From assembly GCA_016209605.1 (NCBI GenBank), contig JACQVS010000099.1, positions 1 to 34,712 of the forward strand: a stretch of DNA of 34,712 bases, given 5' to 3'. Position 1 is the stretch's first letter. Each line of letters opens with the position of its first letter. The translations under genes were made by a program, and so were the position numbers. The stretch is from Planctomycetota bacterium. GTDB lineage: Bacteria; Planctomycetota; UBA8108; JACQVS01. Shown here piece after piece: positions 24,362-32,346 of the stretch. The notes below the pieces were generated by a model. That model had not been told where the DNA came from and made no database searches. It worked only from the letters and a program-made list of their open reading frames with translations.

Positions 24362-25306
24362 ATGAAAAAACTAATCACCGGCCTGGTCCTTGTCGGCGCT
24401 GTTTCCACCCTGTTGTGCGTGCAGATCCCATACGGCCCCTGCTGGCTCTCCAAGCAGTGTAATTATAAAGAGAAAGGTGCGGTTTCGCAAATCGCGGCCG
24501 CGCCTGGCTGCCAGCGAGAGCAAGCGGGGGCCTCGCTGGCCTGGGCGTTGGCCGATGACCAAACCAAAAAGGATGGAGGCGGGAAGAAGGAGGAATCTCC
24601 GGCCAAGGAAGGTCCGGAGAAGAAGGGCAAGCCCAATCCCGCCGCGGGCGGAGACCGCAAGGCCGACCCGCAGGCGACCGGTAAAATCACCGGCGAGGTG
24701 GTGCTGAAGGGGAAGCTGCCGAAGCTGGAGCCCCTCAAGATCAAGGCCGATCATAGGGACCGCGCCTTCTGCGGCGCTGAGGTCCCCAACGAGCGCCTCA
24801 TCGTGAACGACAAGAAGCAGGTGGCCAACGCCGTCGTCAGCCTCAATATCAAGCCCGCCGCCAAGGCCAAGCCCCGCGAGCTCGAGCTGACCAACGACAA
24901 GTGTCGCTTTGTCCCCCACGTCCAGGCGACCACCGTGGGCTCCATCATCAAGATCAGCAACAAGGATGAAGGCGTGCTGCACTCCGCCCACGCTTACCTG
25001 GGGGCCGAGTTCAATATCGCCATCTCCAGCTCCAGCAAGCCAGTGGAAAAAAAGCTCAACCGCGCCGGGAGGGTGGTGATCAAGTGCGACACCCACGAGT
25101 GGATGCAAGCCGACATCCAGGTCTTCCCCCACGACTTCTTCGCCGTCACCGGCGTCGATGGGAAGTTTTCGCTCGAGGGCATTCCGCCCGGCGAGTACGA
25201 GCTGATGGCCTGGCAGGAGGCTTGCGAGGAAGTCAAGCAGAAGATCAAGGTGGAGGCGGGAAAGACCGCCGAGATCAAGGTCGAGGTGACGGCCTTCGAG
25301 GATTAA
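24362..25306 (+). CDS. Secreted cupredoxin-like protein with regulatory-like beta domain
   Basis: 314 residues; AAGGAG lies nine bases upstream of the ATG. The N-terminus has a hydrophobic export segment (about 4-20), then a Cys-containing stretch and a Lys/Gly/Pro-rich low-complexity linker (about 68-110). Residues about 113-255 look like a cupredoxin fold as found in plastocyanin-like and methylamine-utilisation-type proteins. The type 1 copper ligands could be His207 or His210 and the C-x2-H-x2-M motif Cys242, His245, Met248. Residues 258-314 form a small carboxypeptidase-regulatory-like sandwich (GVDGKFSLEGIPPGEYELMAWQ). Likely an extracytoplasmic copper or electron-transfer protein; copper binding is inferred from the ligand pattern only. 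It converges on the lamin-tail gene with six bases between the stops. Confidence 0.82.
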   Translation: MKKLITGLVLVGAVSTLLCVQIPYGPCWLSKQCNYKEKGAVSQIAAAPGCQREQAGASLAWALADDQTKKDGGGKKEESPAKEGPEKKGKPNPAAGGDRKADPQATGKITGEVVLKGKLPKLEPLKIKADHRDRAFCGAEVPNERLIVNDKKQVANAVVSLNIKPAAKAKPRELELTNDKCRFVPHVQATTVGSIIKISNKDEGVLHSAHAYLGAEFNIAISSSSKPVEKKLNRAGRVVIKCDTHEWMQADIQVFPHDFFAVTGVDGKFSLEGIPPGEYELMAWQEACEEVKQKIKVEAGKTAEIKVEVTAFED

Positions 25307-25312
25307 CTATTT

Positions 25313-27511
25313 TTAACCACCCTTGCAATTCTCTGGGTTGTATACGCAATCCGGCAGCTCCTCCGGCTCATCGGGGGTAGGATCGGGGCCGCAGGCGTCC
25401 TTTCCCGGCAAGGCGGGCGGCGGGCCCTGGCCCAGGAAGAGATAAGTCAAAAGCCCGATGGGGTCGCTGATATCGACCTGGCCGCTGTCATCGACGTCGC
25501 CGGCGTCCTGGCACGGGAAGTCCGCTTCGCCCAGGAAGAGGAAGTTGAGGATCTTGATGCCATCGCTCAAGTCGGCGGCGCCGTCTTGGTTGGCATCGCC
25601 GCGCTTGAAGAGCGGCTGAGAGCTCTGGCACTGGTTGGGGCCTTTGGCCGAAACGGCGGCCTTGTCGTGGATGACCCAGGGACTGGCACGGCTGCCGTCC
25701 GGGCAGCGCGCCAGGGAGCCATCGAGGGCGATGAATTCGATCGTTCCCTGTGCGGCAGCGCGGGGTATGGGCGGGAGGAATTGAGCCTCACTGATTTTGG
25801 TCTCCTTCGGCCTTCCCCAGCGCACCCCATCGATGAGCTGGAAGCGGTTGGCCTCGGTGTCGAAGAGATAAACTTCGTCGTCATGGGTGGCATCGATCCC
25901 GAAATTGGTGTGGAACTCGCCTTTGGCCGGATCGTTGGGATTGGGCGGATCGTCCAGGTCCACCGGGTCGCGGTCGTCGTTGTCAATCCAGACGATCAAG
26001 TAGTTCCAGGGATTGATCTCCGAGCCGAAGGGGAACTGCCAGCCCTTGGGCTCGAAGGTATGGTTCGACAGCCACAGGCCCTCGAGGTTGATGATCTTTT
26101 CGGAGGCGTTGTAAAGCTCGATGAAATCATCGAAACGGCAGGCGGGATTGGCCACCGGGACCACCGGGCAGGGGAGCGTCTTCTCCGTGGGGTCTTCCAG
26201 GATGCTGTCGTTGTTGGGGTAAACCTCGTTAATCAACAGCGGGCCGCTGTAGCTCGAGCCGACGGTGTAGCGGTAAGGAACGCGGCAGTCCTGCTTTTCC
26301 GTGCAACCGGGTCCAAGATTCGGCGGGATATCCTCCCGCTGGCAGGGGCCGACGCCGGACGGGCAGATGGTGGTGCCGCCGGCGGTGCCGGGCGGATCGG
26401 TGCGCGGGTCGGTCTCCTCCAGCCCATCGGCATCCTTCACGTAGAGGTAAAACTCCACCACCGACCCCGCGGCCTGGCCGGGAATGCTCCCCTCCCAGAT
26501 CGACCAGCGGTCGAGTTCGTTGAGGGGGTCAGAGCCGGTGGCCAGGTAAGTCATGGGGACCTCTTGCTCCGTGCTGCCGGAGCCGCCCTGGGCGCGGTTC
26601 ACCCAGTAACGGATTTCCACCACGGCGATGTTCGGCGCCTCCGGCCCCTTCTCATCAGAGACGCGGGCGCGGATCACGAACGGGCTTCCCGGCGCCGGGT
26701 TGACGGTCTGGTAGTCGTCATGGTCGATTTTCGGCTCGATGGGGTCGCCGCTGTTATTGGAAGCGCCAAGGCAGGAAGGCCGGCCGGTGCTGAGAGGCTT
26801 GACGCAATCGCCGAAGCTGGGGATTTTACTGAACACCCAGTTGTCAGCGCCATCGGGATAGCGGCCGTAGGAGACGTCTTTGGCAAGCGGCGGGTAGCTC
26901 ACCTTATCGAGCTGGCTCAGCACGGTGCCAGGTTCTCCAAATGGCCCCTTCTGGACCAGCTCCATGGTAAGAGTCTCACCGTCGTTGTCTAGGCCAAAAG
27001 GGGCATGGATCTCGTACGCATCCTTCGCCTCGCGAATAGCTTTGCAGGCTTCTGAACGTTTTTCATCGTCATCGCAGTCGTCCACCGCATCCGCAAAGAT
27101 GACAATTCGCTCTTTTTGGAGGATATTACGAACCTGATGGCCTGAGAATTCCATGTACCGAGTTTTTCCAATCGTCGCATCGACGGAATGATCCGTAATG
27201 CGCACGTAGGCATTTAAGTTGGAGTTGTCCAGGGGCAATGCCGCCGTGCCGGCATTGTAAATTTCGAACATGTCGACATGCTTGCACCGGCAGTTTTGCG
27301 GAAAAATGGTATTGTTCGAGGCGATGATCTCGTTGATTTTTAATTTTCTGTAGTCATCGATCGTGGCCTGGGCTGTCGCCAGGTCGGCCAGCTGGCACGC
27401 CACCAGGCCAGCCAGGGCCCAGCGGATCAGGAGGCTCGAAAGATGGGCTCGGTCGCTCTTCCCGCCAACGCCCCCACGACGCGCGGATGTGCGGTTCCCT
27501 GAATGCAACAC
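25313..27511 (-). CDS. Exported protein with two lamin-tail domains and C-terminal dockerin
   Basis: About 732 residues. GGAGG at 27522-27518 best fits a GTG start at 27511 (TTG 27508 is also possible); a TTG at 27523 precedes the ribosome site. A long basic leader leads into a signal core (SSLLIRWALAGLVACQLADLATA). A first lamin-tail domain (about 55-220: LKINEIIASN, DMFEIYN) is followed by an Ig-like region with RARVSD and EVEFYL-type strands. A second lamin-tail domain lies at about 430-585 (LLINEVYPNN, DFIELYNAS, DNDDRDP). The tail has two dockerin loops (DANQDGAADLSD, DVDDSGQVDISD), FLFLG helices and a CGPDPTPDE end. Likely a surface or matrix-bound protein; no catalytic residues seen. 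Confidence 0.87.
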   Translation of the reverse strand: MLHSGNRTSARRGGVGGKSDRAHLSSLLIRWALAGLVACQLADLATAQATIDDYRKLKINEIIASNNTIFPQNCRCKHVDMFEIYNAGTAALPLDNSNLNAYVRITDHSVDATIGKTRYMEFSGHQVRNILQKERIVIFADAVDDCDDDEKRSEACKAIREAKDAYEIHAPFGLDNDGETLTMELVQKGPFGEPGTVLSQLDKVSYPPLAKDVSYGRYPDGADNWVFSKIPSFGDCVKPLSTGRPSCLGASNNSGDPIEPKIDHDDYQTVNPAPGSPFVIRARVSDEKGPEAPNIAVVEIRYWVNRAQGGSGSTEQEVPMTYLATGSDPLNELDRWSIWEGSIPGQAAGSVVEFYLYVKDADGLEETDPRTDPPGTAGGTTICPSGVGPCQREDIPPNLGPGCTEKQDCRVPYRYTVGSSYSGPLLINEVYPNNDSILEDPTEKTLPCPVVPVANPACRFDDFIELYNASEKIINLEGLWLSNHTFEPKGWQFPFGSEINPWNYLIVWIDNDDRDPVDLDDPPNPNDPAKGEFHTNFGIDATHDDEVYLFDTEANRFQLIDGVRWGRPKETKISEAQFLPPIPRAAAQGTIEFIALDGSLARCPDGSRASPWVIHDKAAVSAKGPNQCQSSQPLFKRGDANQDGAADLSDGIKILNFLFLGEADFPCQDAGDVDDSGQVDISDPIGLLTYLFLGQGPPPALPGKDACGPDPTPDEPEELPDCVYNPENCKGG

Positions 27512-27593
27512 TTTATCCTCCAAATACTTGGATCTCTAACGATGACCTTTCCAAGGGGACTATTTCCTTATCCCTCAAGCAAATTACGGCTCA

Positions 27594-27622
27594 ATTATAA
27601 GAGGTGGATGGAGGGTTGTAAC
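27594..27622 (-). promoter_or_regulatory. Sigma-70-type promoter of the lamin-tail/dockerin gene
   Basis: On the minus strand GTTACA (27622-27617), 17 bases, then a perfect TATAAT (27599-27594), giving a leader of about 75 bases. Confidence 0.42.
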
Positions 27623-27751
27623 CTTGAAATTTGTACGCCTTTTGGGGGAAGGTCGAGGCCAGCGGAGAGGGGGAGCGGACGGGGTGAATGATTTTTGGGT
27701 CATCCACCCCTGTATTGGTGCGACGGCGCTTTCTGGTGACGGGGCCGCCGG

Positions 27752-29656
27752 TCACTTCACCTGATCGAACTTCTTGCTGATGATCGTCTTCAGCTCCTTC
27801 AAGAGCTCCTGCTCATCCGACGAGCCGGCCGGCTCCGGTTTTGAGGCCTTCGCAGCGGCGGCTGGTTTCCCCGGATTGATGGTGGCGGTTTTGTCCTGGG
27901 GCTTGGCATGCGAAGCTCCTTTGGATCCGCCGGGATTGAAGAGGTCTTCATCAAAGTCGGAGATGATCTGCGTATGGCCGCCGTTTTCTTCATCCTCCAC
28001 GGCCCGCTCCTCCTTGACGGCCCGCGCGGCCGGCTCGCTGGAGGATTTTGGCGGCGCCATCTTCCCCAGCGGTACCAGGAAGGCTTTTTCCGTGTCCTGT
28101 CTGAGCGATGAAACCGCTTCTTCCCTCAAGGCCCCGATGATGCGCCGGGCCGGTTTCGGCTCTGCGGCCGACTTCACGGGAGCTTCCTCCGCCGCGCCCT
28201 TCACCGCTGGAGCTTCTTCCTTCGCCTCCTTGTGGGCGCTGCTCTTCCGGATGATGGTTCCGAAATTCTCCGCCGGTGGGGCGGGGCGCCGCGCCCGGAA
28301 CGAAGGCTGCGTGTGCGGAGGTTGGGGGAGCTGCGCTGCCGCCGCGGCCGGTTTGACCGGAGGGCTCTTTGGCTTGACCACCCTGGACTTGTCTTCCAGG
28401 CTTTCCACCGCCTGGGCGATCTCGCTCTTCGTCGGCGACGCCATCGCCCTGGGAGCTTCCTCCTCCTCCTCGATCGCTTGCAGGAGATCCGGGGCGCCGG
28501 CGGCCTGAGCCGGAGCCTGGAAAACCTGAGAAGGCTGCGAGAGCTGTGAGAGGGAGGCGCGATACTGGCTCTGAACCTCGGCGAGGCGGCGGCTGAGCTT
28601 CTTCGATCGCCGGACGAGGAAGAAAATCGCCAGCGAGGCGCCCGCCGCGCCGGCAAAACCAGCGGCCGCGGAAAGGTCGAAACCATCCCAGGCGATGTTG
28701 CCATGCAGGGCCTTCTTCAAGCGCCCTCCCAGGGTGCGGAGGACTCCTTGAAACGCCGTCTCCGAGGCGGTCTCCGAGGCTGGGGCTTTCTGCTCGGCGC
28801 CGGACGCCGCGGCCGGGAACGCCGGAGCGCTCTCACCCTTCGCGACCACCAGCGCCTCCGGAACGACCACCGCCTCGACCTCCGGCACCGCGACGCCGCG
28901 CTTGATCAGCTCGTCCCGCAGCTGGTTGACTTGCTTGGCGAACGACTCCAGCTGCTGGTTTTGCGCCGCCGCCAATTTTTCCAGGCGGACCTTCTCCTGC
29001 GCCAGCGCATCGCTCGTCTGGCGCAAGGTCGCCACCTCGTCGCCGGAGACGGCGGCTTTCCTTCCCTGCACCTCGGTGTTGTCCTGGAGCGCCCGGAAGG
29101 CGATGCGGATCTTGGTCAGCTCGGCCTTGAGGTCGTCGAGCTCCCTGCTCATGGTCTCGATTTGCTGATCCTGCGAGGTCGCCTGCTTCTCCAGGCGCGC
29201 CTTCTCCGTGGCCAGACTTTCATTCTTCTGGCGCAGCTCGCTCAGCTCGCTCAAGGTGCCTTGCGCCATCTCCTCGATCTTCGAGCGCGTCTCCTTGAAC
29301 TTGGCCAGCTCTTTCTTGTGGTTTTGTACCTGTTCTTCCAAAGTCTTGATCTCCTGCGCCTGGGCTGCGATCCTGGCGCTGAGCTCCTGCACCGCCGCCC
29401 GCTCCTTCTCGAGCTCCTTGTTCACCTGGGTAGTTTGCGCGCTGGCGGACTCCAGGCACGTTTTGCTGTCGGTCAGGCCATCGACAGCCTGTCCCAGAGC
29501 GTTCAGCCCACGGTCTCTCTGGAAGGTCATCTCCACCGCTTGATCCTGCGGCTCGATGACCGGAAACTCGAAACCACCGCCGCACCCGACCAGCCCGAGG
29601 ATGATCGGAACCAGCCAGGCCCAGGAAACAACCAAATTTTTTCTGAGAGCACGCAT
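27752..29656 (-). CDS. Coiled-coil envelope protein with membrane helix and long cytoplasmic tail
   Basis: 634 residues from ATG 29656, with GGAGG eight bases upstream; a TTG at 29671 is in frame but lies before that site. Residues 1-25 resemble a lipoprotein signal (LGLVGC, Cys25), although they could also act as a plain membrane anchor. Residues about 60-270 form a long coiled coil rich in Glu, Lys, Gln and Leu. A transmembrane helix lies near 326-347 (AGFAGAAGASLAIFFLVRR). The remaining 285 residues are a Pro/Ala/Glu/Lys-rich, probably disordered cytoplasmic tail, ending in a short helix. Near the end NGGHTQIISDFDEDLF carries Thr562-Gln among acidic residues, a plausible phosphothreonine site for the neighbouring FHA protein (inference). 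It may link envelope state to cytoplasmic signalling. Family not recognised. Confidence 0.82.
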   Translation of the reverse strand: MRALRKNLVVSWAWLVPIILGLVGCGGGFEFPVIEPQDQAVEMTFQRDRGLNALGQAVDGLTDSKTCLESASAQTTQVNKELEKERAAVQELSARIAAQAQEIKTLEEQVQNHKKELAKFKETRSKIEEMAQGTLSELSELRQKNESLATEKARLEKQATSQDQQIETMSRELDDLKAELTKIRIAFRALQDNTEVQGRKAAVSGDEVATLRQTSDALAQEKVRLEKLAAAQNQQLESFAKQVNQLRDELIKRGVAVPEVEAVVVPEALVVAKGESAPAFPAAASGAEQKAPASETASETAFQGVLRTLGGRLKKALHGNIAWDGFDLSAAAGFAGAAGASLAIFFLVRRSKKLSRRLAEVQSQYRASLSQLSQPSQVFQAPAQAAGAPDLLQAIEEEEEAPRAMASPTKSEIAQAVESLEDKSRVVKPKSPPVKPAAAAAQLPQPPHTQPSFRARRPAPPAENFGTIIRKSSAHKEAKEEAPAVKGAAEEAPVKSAAEPKPARRIIGALREEAVSSLRQDTEKAFLVPLGKMAPPKSSSEPAARAVKEERAVEDEENGGHTQIISDFDEDLFNPGGSKGASHAKPQDKTATINPGKPAAAAKASKPEPAGSSDEQELLKELKTIISKKFDQVK

Positions 29657-29739
29657 CAGAAGATCCTCCAAGGACCGGAAATTGAAACCAAAATTAAGAC
29701 TTGGGCGTCAGGGCGGGCCGACAGACCTTCACCCAGCCA

Positions 29740-29745
29740 AGTATA
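29740..29745 (-). promoter_or_regulatory. Possible -10 box upstream of the coiled-coil gene
   Basis: TATACT on the minus strand, preceded directly by TTG, in the 140-base gap between the pseudo-receiver and coiled-coil genes. No clear -35 was found. Confidence 0.2.
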
Positions 29746-29796
29746 CAATGCCCGCGGGGACCGGCTACCTGGGCAGGCGCCATCGCGCGAAGAGGA

Positions 29797-30819
29797 TTAT
29801 CGGACTTCCGGATCGAGCTCCTGGAGCAGGAAGGGCAGCTCTTCAAAGACGAAGCTGGGGAGTTTGGCCGCTCCCGCCGGCGTCACGGCCAGGAGGGCTT
29901 CCAGCTCCTCCTCTGACCGCCGCCAGGGGATTATCAGGACTGCATCCAGGCTCGAGGATGGAGAAGCGAGCTGGTCGAATTTTTCGCTCAGGGCCAGGAA
30001 GAGCTTCTTCAGGAGGTCCCGGCAGCCCGGATCGGCGCCGCAGGCAAAAAGGCGCACTTGCGCCGGCGGCCTCTGGGAACAGAGCGCGGCCGCTCCTCCG
30101 CCTTGTGTTCTCAAGAAGTGCTCCAGGACGATCTGCCGGCGCTCCTCGATGGTCGGGGCGGCGCGAAAAGCCCGGCGAGCCTCGAAAAAAAACCGCAGCC
30201 AGCGCAGCTCGGCCTCCGGCGCCGGGGGATTCACCGGCTCCACGGGCTCGGAAGGCGCCAGCGGCGCAGGTTTTCCGGCGCCGGGCGGCCGCTCCTCCAC
30301 CTTCGCCGGCCCCGGAACGCCCTCCCCTGCCAAAGGGAAGGCCGGCGCTGCACGGAGCAGCTCCTCGATCACCCGGGCGGCCTGCGCGGCATCGAGAGGG
30401 CGGTCCAGGACCGCGGCAGCCCCCGACCGGCGGGCCGCTGCTTCGGCCGACGGGCGGTCCCGGTCGCAGAGGAACACCACCTTGACGGGGTGGTCGAGCT
30501 GGCCCAGCCGCTGGAACAGCAAGGCTCCGCCGGCGGTCCAGAGGGAGAAATCGCTGATCAGGCCGCAGAAATCGCGGTCTCTCAGGTAGTCGAGGGCGGT
30601 GAAGGGATTGCGGGTGACGGAAATTTCCACTTCCATCTCCGCCAGAAGCCGGATGAGCAGCTCGAGGTCCTCATCCCGCTTCGACAAGAGGAGCACCCGG
30701 CGGTTTTGCGGCCGGCATGAAGCCTCCAAGCCGCCGGCTTCGGCCTTGCCGAGGAGCGCCTGAAGCTCCTCCGCAGACAGAAGTTTATCGCCTTCGGGTC
30801 GGGCCGGGTAATCGATCAT
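29797..30819 (-). CDS. Pseudo-receiver domain protein
   Basis: 340 residues from ATG 30819, which overlaps the FHA gene stop as ATGA (translational coupling). After a short N-terminal region, residues about 41-156 have the CheY-like receiver pattern: strand RVLLLS, helix, GLISDF with Asp90 at the phosphoacceptor position, VVFLCDRD and AVLDRP. The acidic pair is replaced by Ser46-Lys47, the conserved Thr/Ser by Cys118 and the conserved Lys by Arg140, so normal phosphotransfer is doubtful. A Pro/Ala-rich linker (about 160-235) leads to a C-terminal domain (about 240-340) that I do not recognise; it has no DNA-binding or enzymatic motif. It probably works with the FHA protein as a phosphorylation-independent or degenerate signalling partner. 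Confidence 0.78.
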   Translation of the reverse strand: MIDYPARPEGDKLLSAEELQALLGKAEAGGLEASCRPQNRRVLLLSKRDEDLELLIRLLAEMEVEISVTRNPFTALDYLRDRDFCGLISDFSLWTAGGALLFQRLGQLDHPVKVVFLCDRDRPSAEAAARRSGAAAVLDRPLDAAQAARVIEELLRAAPAFPLAGEGVPGPAKVEERPPGAGKPAPLAPSEPVEPVNPPAPEAELRWLRFFFEARRAFRAAPTIEERRQIVLEHFLRTQGGGAAALCSQRPPAQVRLFACGADPGCRDLLKKLFLALSEKFDQLASPSSSLDAVLIIPWRRSEEELEALLAVTPAGAAKLPSFVFEELPFLLQELDPEVR

Positions 30820-31583
30820 GGCACTGGCCGCGAAGAAGAGCTGCCAGGCGGGCGCTTGGCGGACTTTCCTTTCGCCTCCGGGCTCGCCGTGAAGGCGCTT
30901 TTGATCTGCTCCTCGAGATCCGCGCGCAGGCGCGCGCGCCAGCCATCCCACTGGCCGTGCACCGAGGAGAGCACGGCGCCCTCGACCGTCCGCGAAAGCG
31001 CCCGCCGCAGCTGGGGATGGTGGCGGATCAGAAAGGACACGGTTTTATATGCCGCGTAATCGGTGAGCAGCTCCAGAAAACCATCCTTGAGAACCGCCGC
31101 CGCATCGGCCGCCACCGGAAGTTCCTTGAAGAGAGCCAGCAGGTTACGGGCTCTGGCCTCGCGGGAACGCGACCGCGCCATGGGATTAAGGGGGATTTTC
31201 CCCTTTCCCGGCTGCTCCTGGAGCTTGAGCCTCTGGATCAGCTCCTGGGCCTTGATGGGATTGCGCAGCCGGGCCAGCCCTTCGCCGCGGTTCCAGACGC
31301 CGGCGTCAAGGAAGACCATGACCGTCTGGCCGATTTCGATGAGGTCGTCGTAATTGAGGTCGGCGCGGCCCTTCACCCGCGCCCCGTTCAGGAAGGTGCC
31401 GTTGGCGCTCTTCAAATCCACCAGGCGGTACTGCGCTCCGGTGGGCACGATGGCGCAGTGCTTCCTGGACAGCAGCTCGTCCCGGATGGGGATGTCGCTC
31501 TTTTTGGAGCGCCCGATGATCACCGGCTGCGGGGGGAGGTCGACCCCGCGCACCTGGTTGTCGAAAATCACCAATCGTGGCAT
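30816..31583 (-). CDS. FHA domain protein
   Basis: 255 residues from ATG 31583; longer in-frame starts add 15 residues not needed by the fold. Residues 4-95 are a forkhead-associated domain with the phosphothreonine-binding residues: Gly24-Arg25-Ser26, Ser39-x2-His42 and Asn61-Gly62, then FLNG. The remainder (about 110-255) is helical and basic, without a recognised domain, and ends in a Lys/Ser/Pro-rich tail. FHA domains read threonine phosphorylation placed by Ser/Thr kinases. This gene is coupled by ATGA to the pseudo-receiver gene and followed by the coiled-coil protein. No kinase sits in this cluster; the kinase fusion at the left end of the window is one candidate source of the signal (inference). 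Confidence 0.9.
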   Translation of the reverse strand: MPRLVIFDNQVRGVDLPPQPVIIGRSKKSDIPIRDELLSRKHCAIVPTGAQYRLVDLKSANGTFLNGARVKGRADLNYDDLIEIGQTVMVFLDAGVWNRGEGLARLRNPIKAQELIQRLKLQEQPGKGKIPLNPMARSRSREARARNLLALFKELPVAADAAAVLKDGFLELLTDYAAYKTVSFLIRHHPQLRRALSRTVEGAVLSSVHGQWDGWRARLRADLEEQIKSAFTASPEAKGKSAKRPPGSSSSRPVP

Positions 31584-31880
31584 ACCGGAATTTCCACCAG
31601 CGAGAAGCGGCCAAAAGCGGATGGCCATCCACGAATGAACGCGATACGATGCTTCCAGTTTACCTTCAAGTTCCGAGATGATAAGACTTTTTCAGTAAAC
31701 CAGCCAAGGCCGCAACTCAAGGTCTCGGCCGAAGAAAAAGATGAAGAGGATTGAACCGCAAAGACGCCAAGGTCACAGAGATAAGACGCCAGGCGAATGA
31801 GAGAGCCGTCCTTGGACGCCAAGACTTCTCTGCAGCCTGCGAATATGATTTTTTGGAAGAGTCTAATAGAGGCGATCCTG
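31584..31880. other. Divergent gap between FHA and thioesterase genes
   Basis: This gap of about 300 bases contains the dispersed-repeat remnant at 31754-31780. No promoter could be assigned with confidence on either strand. No supported gene was seen. Confidence 0.4.
31754..31780 (+). repeat. Remnant of a dispersed CGCAAAGACGC / CACAGAG intergenic repeat
   Basis: The stretch contains AACCGCAAAGACGCCAAGG followed directly by CACAGAG. This style of short sequence recurs in gaps of many environmental bacterial genomes. Related to the piece at 13413-13432. Confidence 0.4.
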
Positions 31881-32312
31881 ATGGATGTAAACAATCCCTG
31901 CCGATCTCCATGGTATGAAACCCGGATCCGGGTCCGGTATCCCGAGGTCGATCCTCAAGGCGTGGTCCACCATGCCGTTTACCTCCACTACTTCGAAGCT
32001 GGGCGCACCGAGCTGCTGCGCTCTTTGGGGCTGCCTTACCGCCGCATCGAAGAGGAGGGCACCCAGCTGGTGGTCACCGAGTGCCGGCTGCGATACTTGC
32101 AAGGGGCGGGTTACGACGAGGAACTGACGGTGCGCACTCGGGTGGAGGGGGTGTCGCGGGTGCGGATTTTCTTGAGCTACCAGGTCCTGAGAGAAGGAAG
32201 CGGCGAGGTCGCCTGCGAGGGCTCCACCGTTCTGGCCTCGGTGGACACGAGCGGCAAGCCCAAGGCCTTGCCGGAAAACCTGACCCGGAAGATGAAAGAA
32301 GCAGCCTGCTGA
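31881..32312 (+). CDS. Hotdog-fold acyl-CoA thioesterase (YbgC / 4-hydroxybenzoyl-CoA thioesterase family)
   Basis: 143 residues from ATG 31881, with AGAGG about nine bases upstream; an earlier in-frame ATG at 31797 adds a stretch unlike the family. The motif RVRYPEVDPQGVVHHAVYLHYFEAGRTE matches the family pattern Y-x-D-x-D-x2-G-x-V; Asp24 is the likely catalytic acid. The single hotdog domain has the usual length and should form a tetramer that hydrolyses acyl- or aryl-CoA in the cytoplasm. The true substrate is not clear. Monocistronic, convergent with fusA; the UbiD operon is 11 kb away, so no pathway link can be claimed. Confidence 0.92.
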   Translation: MDVNNPCRSPWYETRIRVRYPEVDPQGVVHHAVYLHYFEAGRTELLRSLGLPYRRIEEEGTQLVVTECRLRYLQGAGYDEELTVRTRVEGVSRVRIFLSYQVLREGSGEVACEGSTVLASVDTSGKPKALPENLTRKMKEAAC

Positions 32313-32346
32313 TCGTCCAGCAGTCGCCGGCCCTTCGGCCCGGCCC

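Noticed and set aside
25586..26992. 468-codon plus-strand frame opposite the lamin-tail gene
   Set aside because: Shadow frame with no motif.
27735..27756. Possible terminator hairpin at the end of the coiled-coil gene (GTGAC/GTCAC)
   Set aside because: Only five pairs, it overlaps the stop codon and has no U-run.
32328..32344. GGCC/GGCC hairpin between the convergent thioesterase and fusA stops
   Set aside because: Four base pairs and no U-run; too weak to call a terminator.
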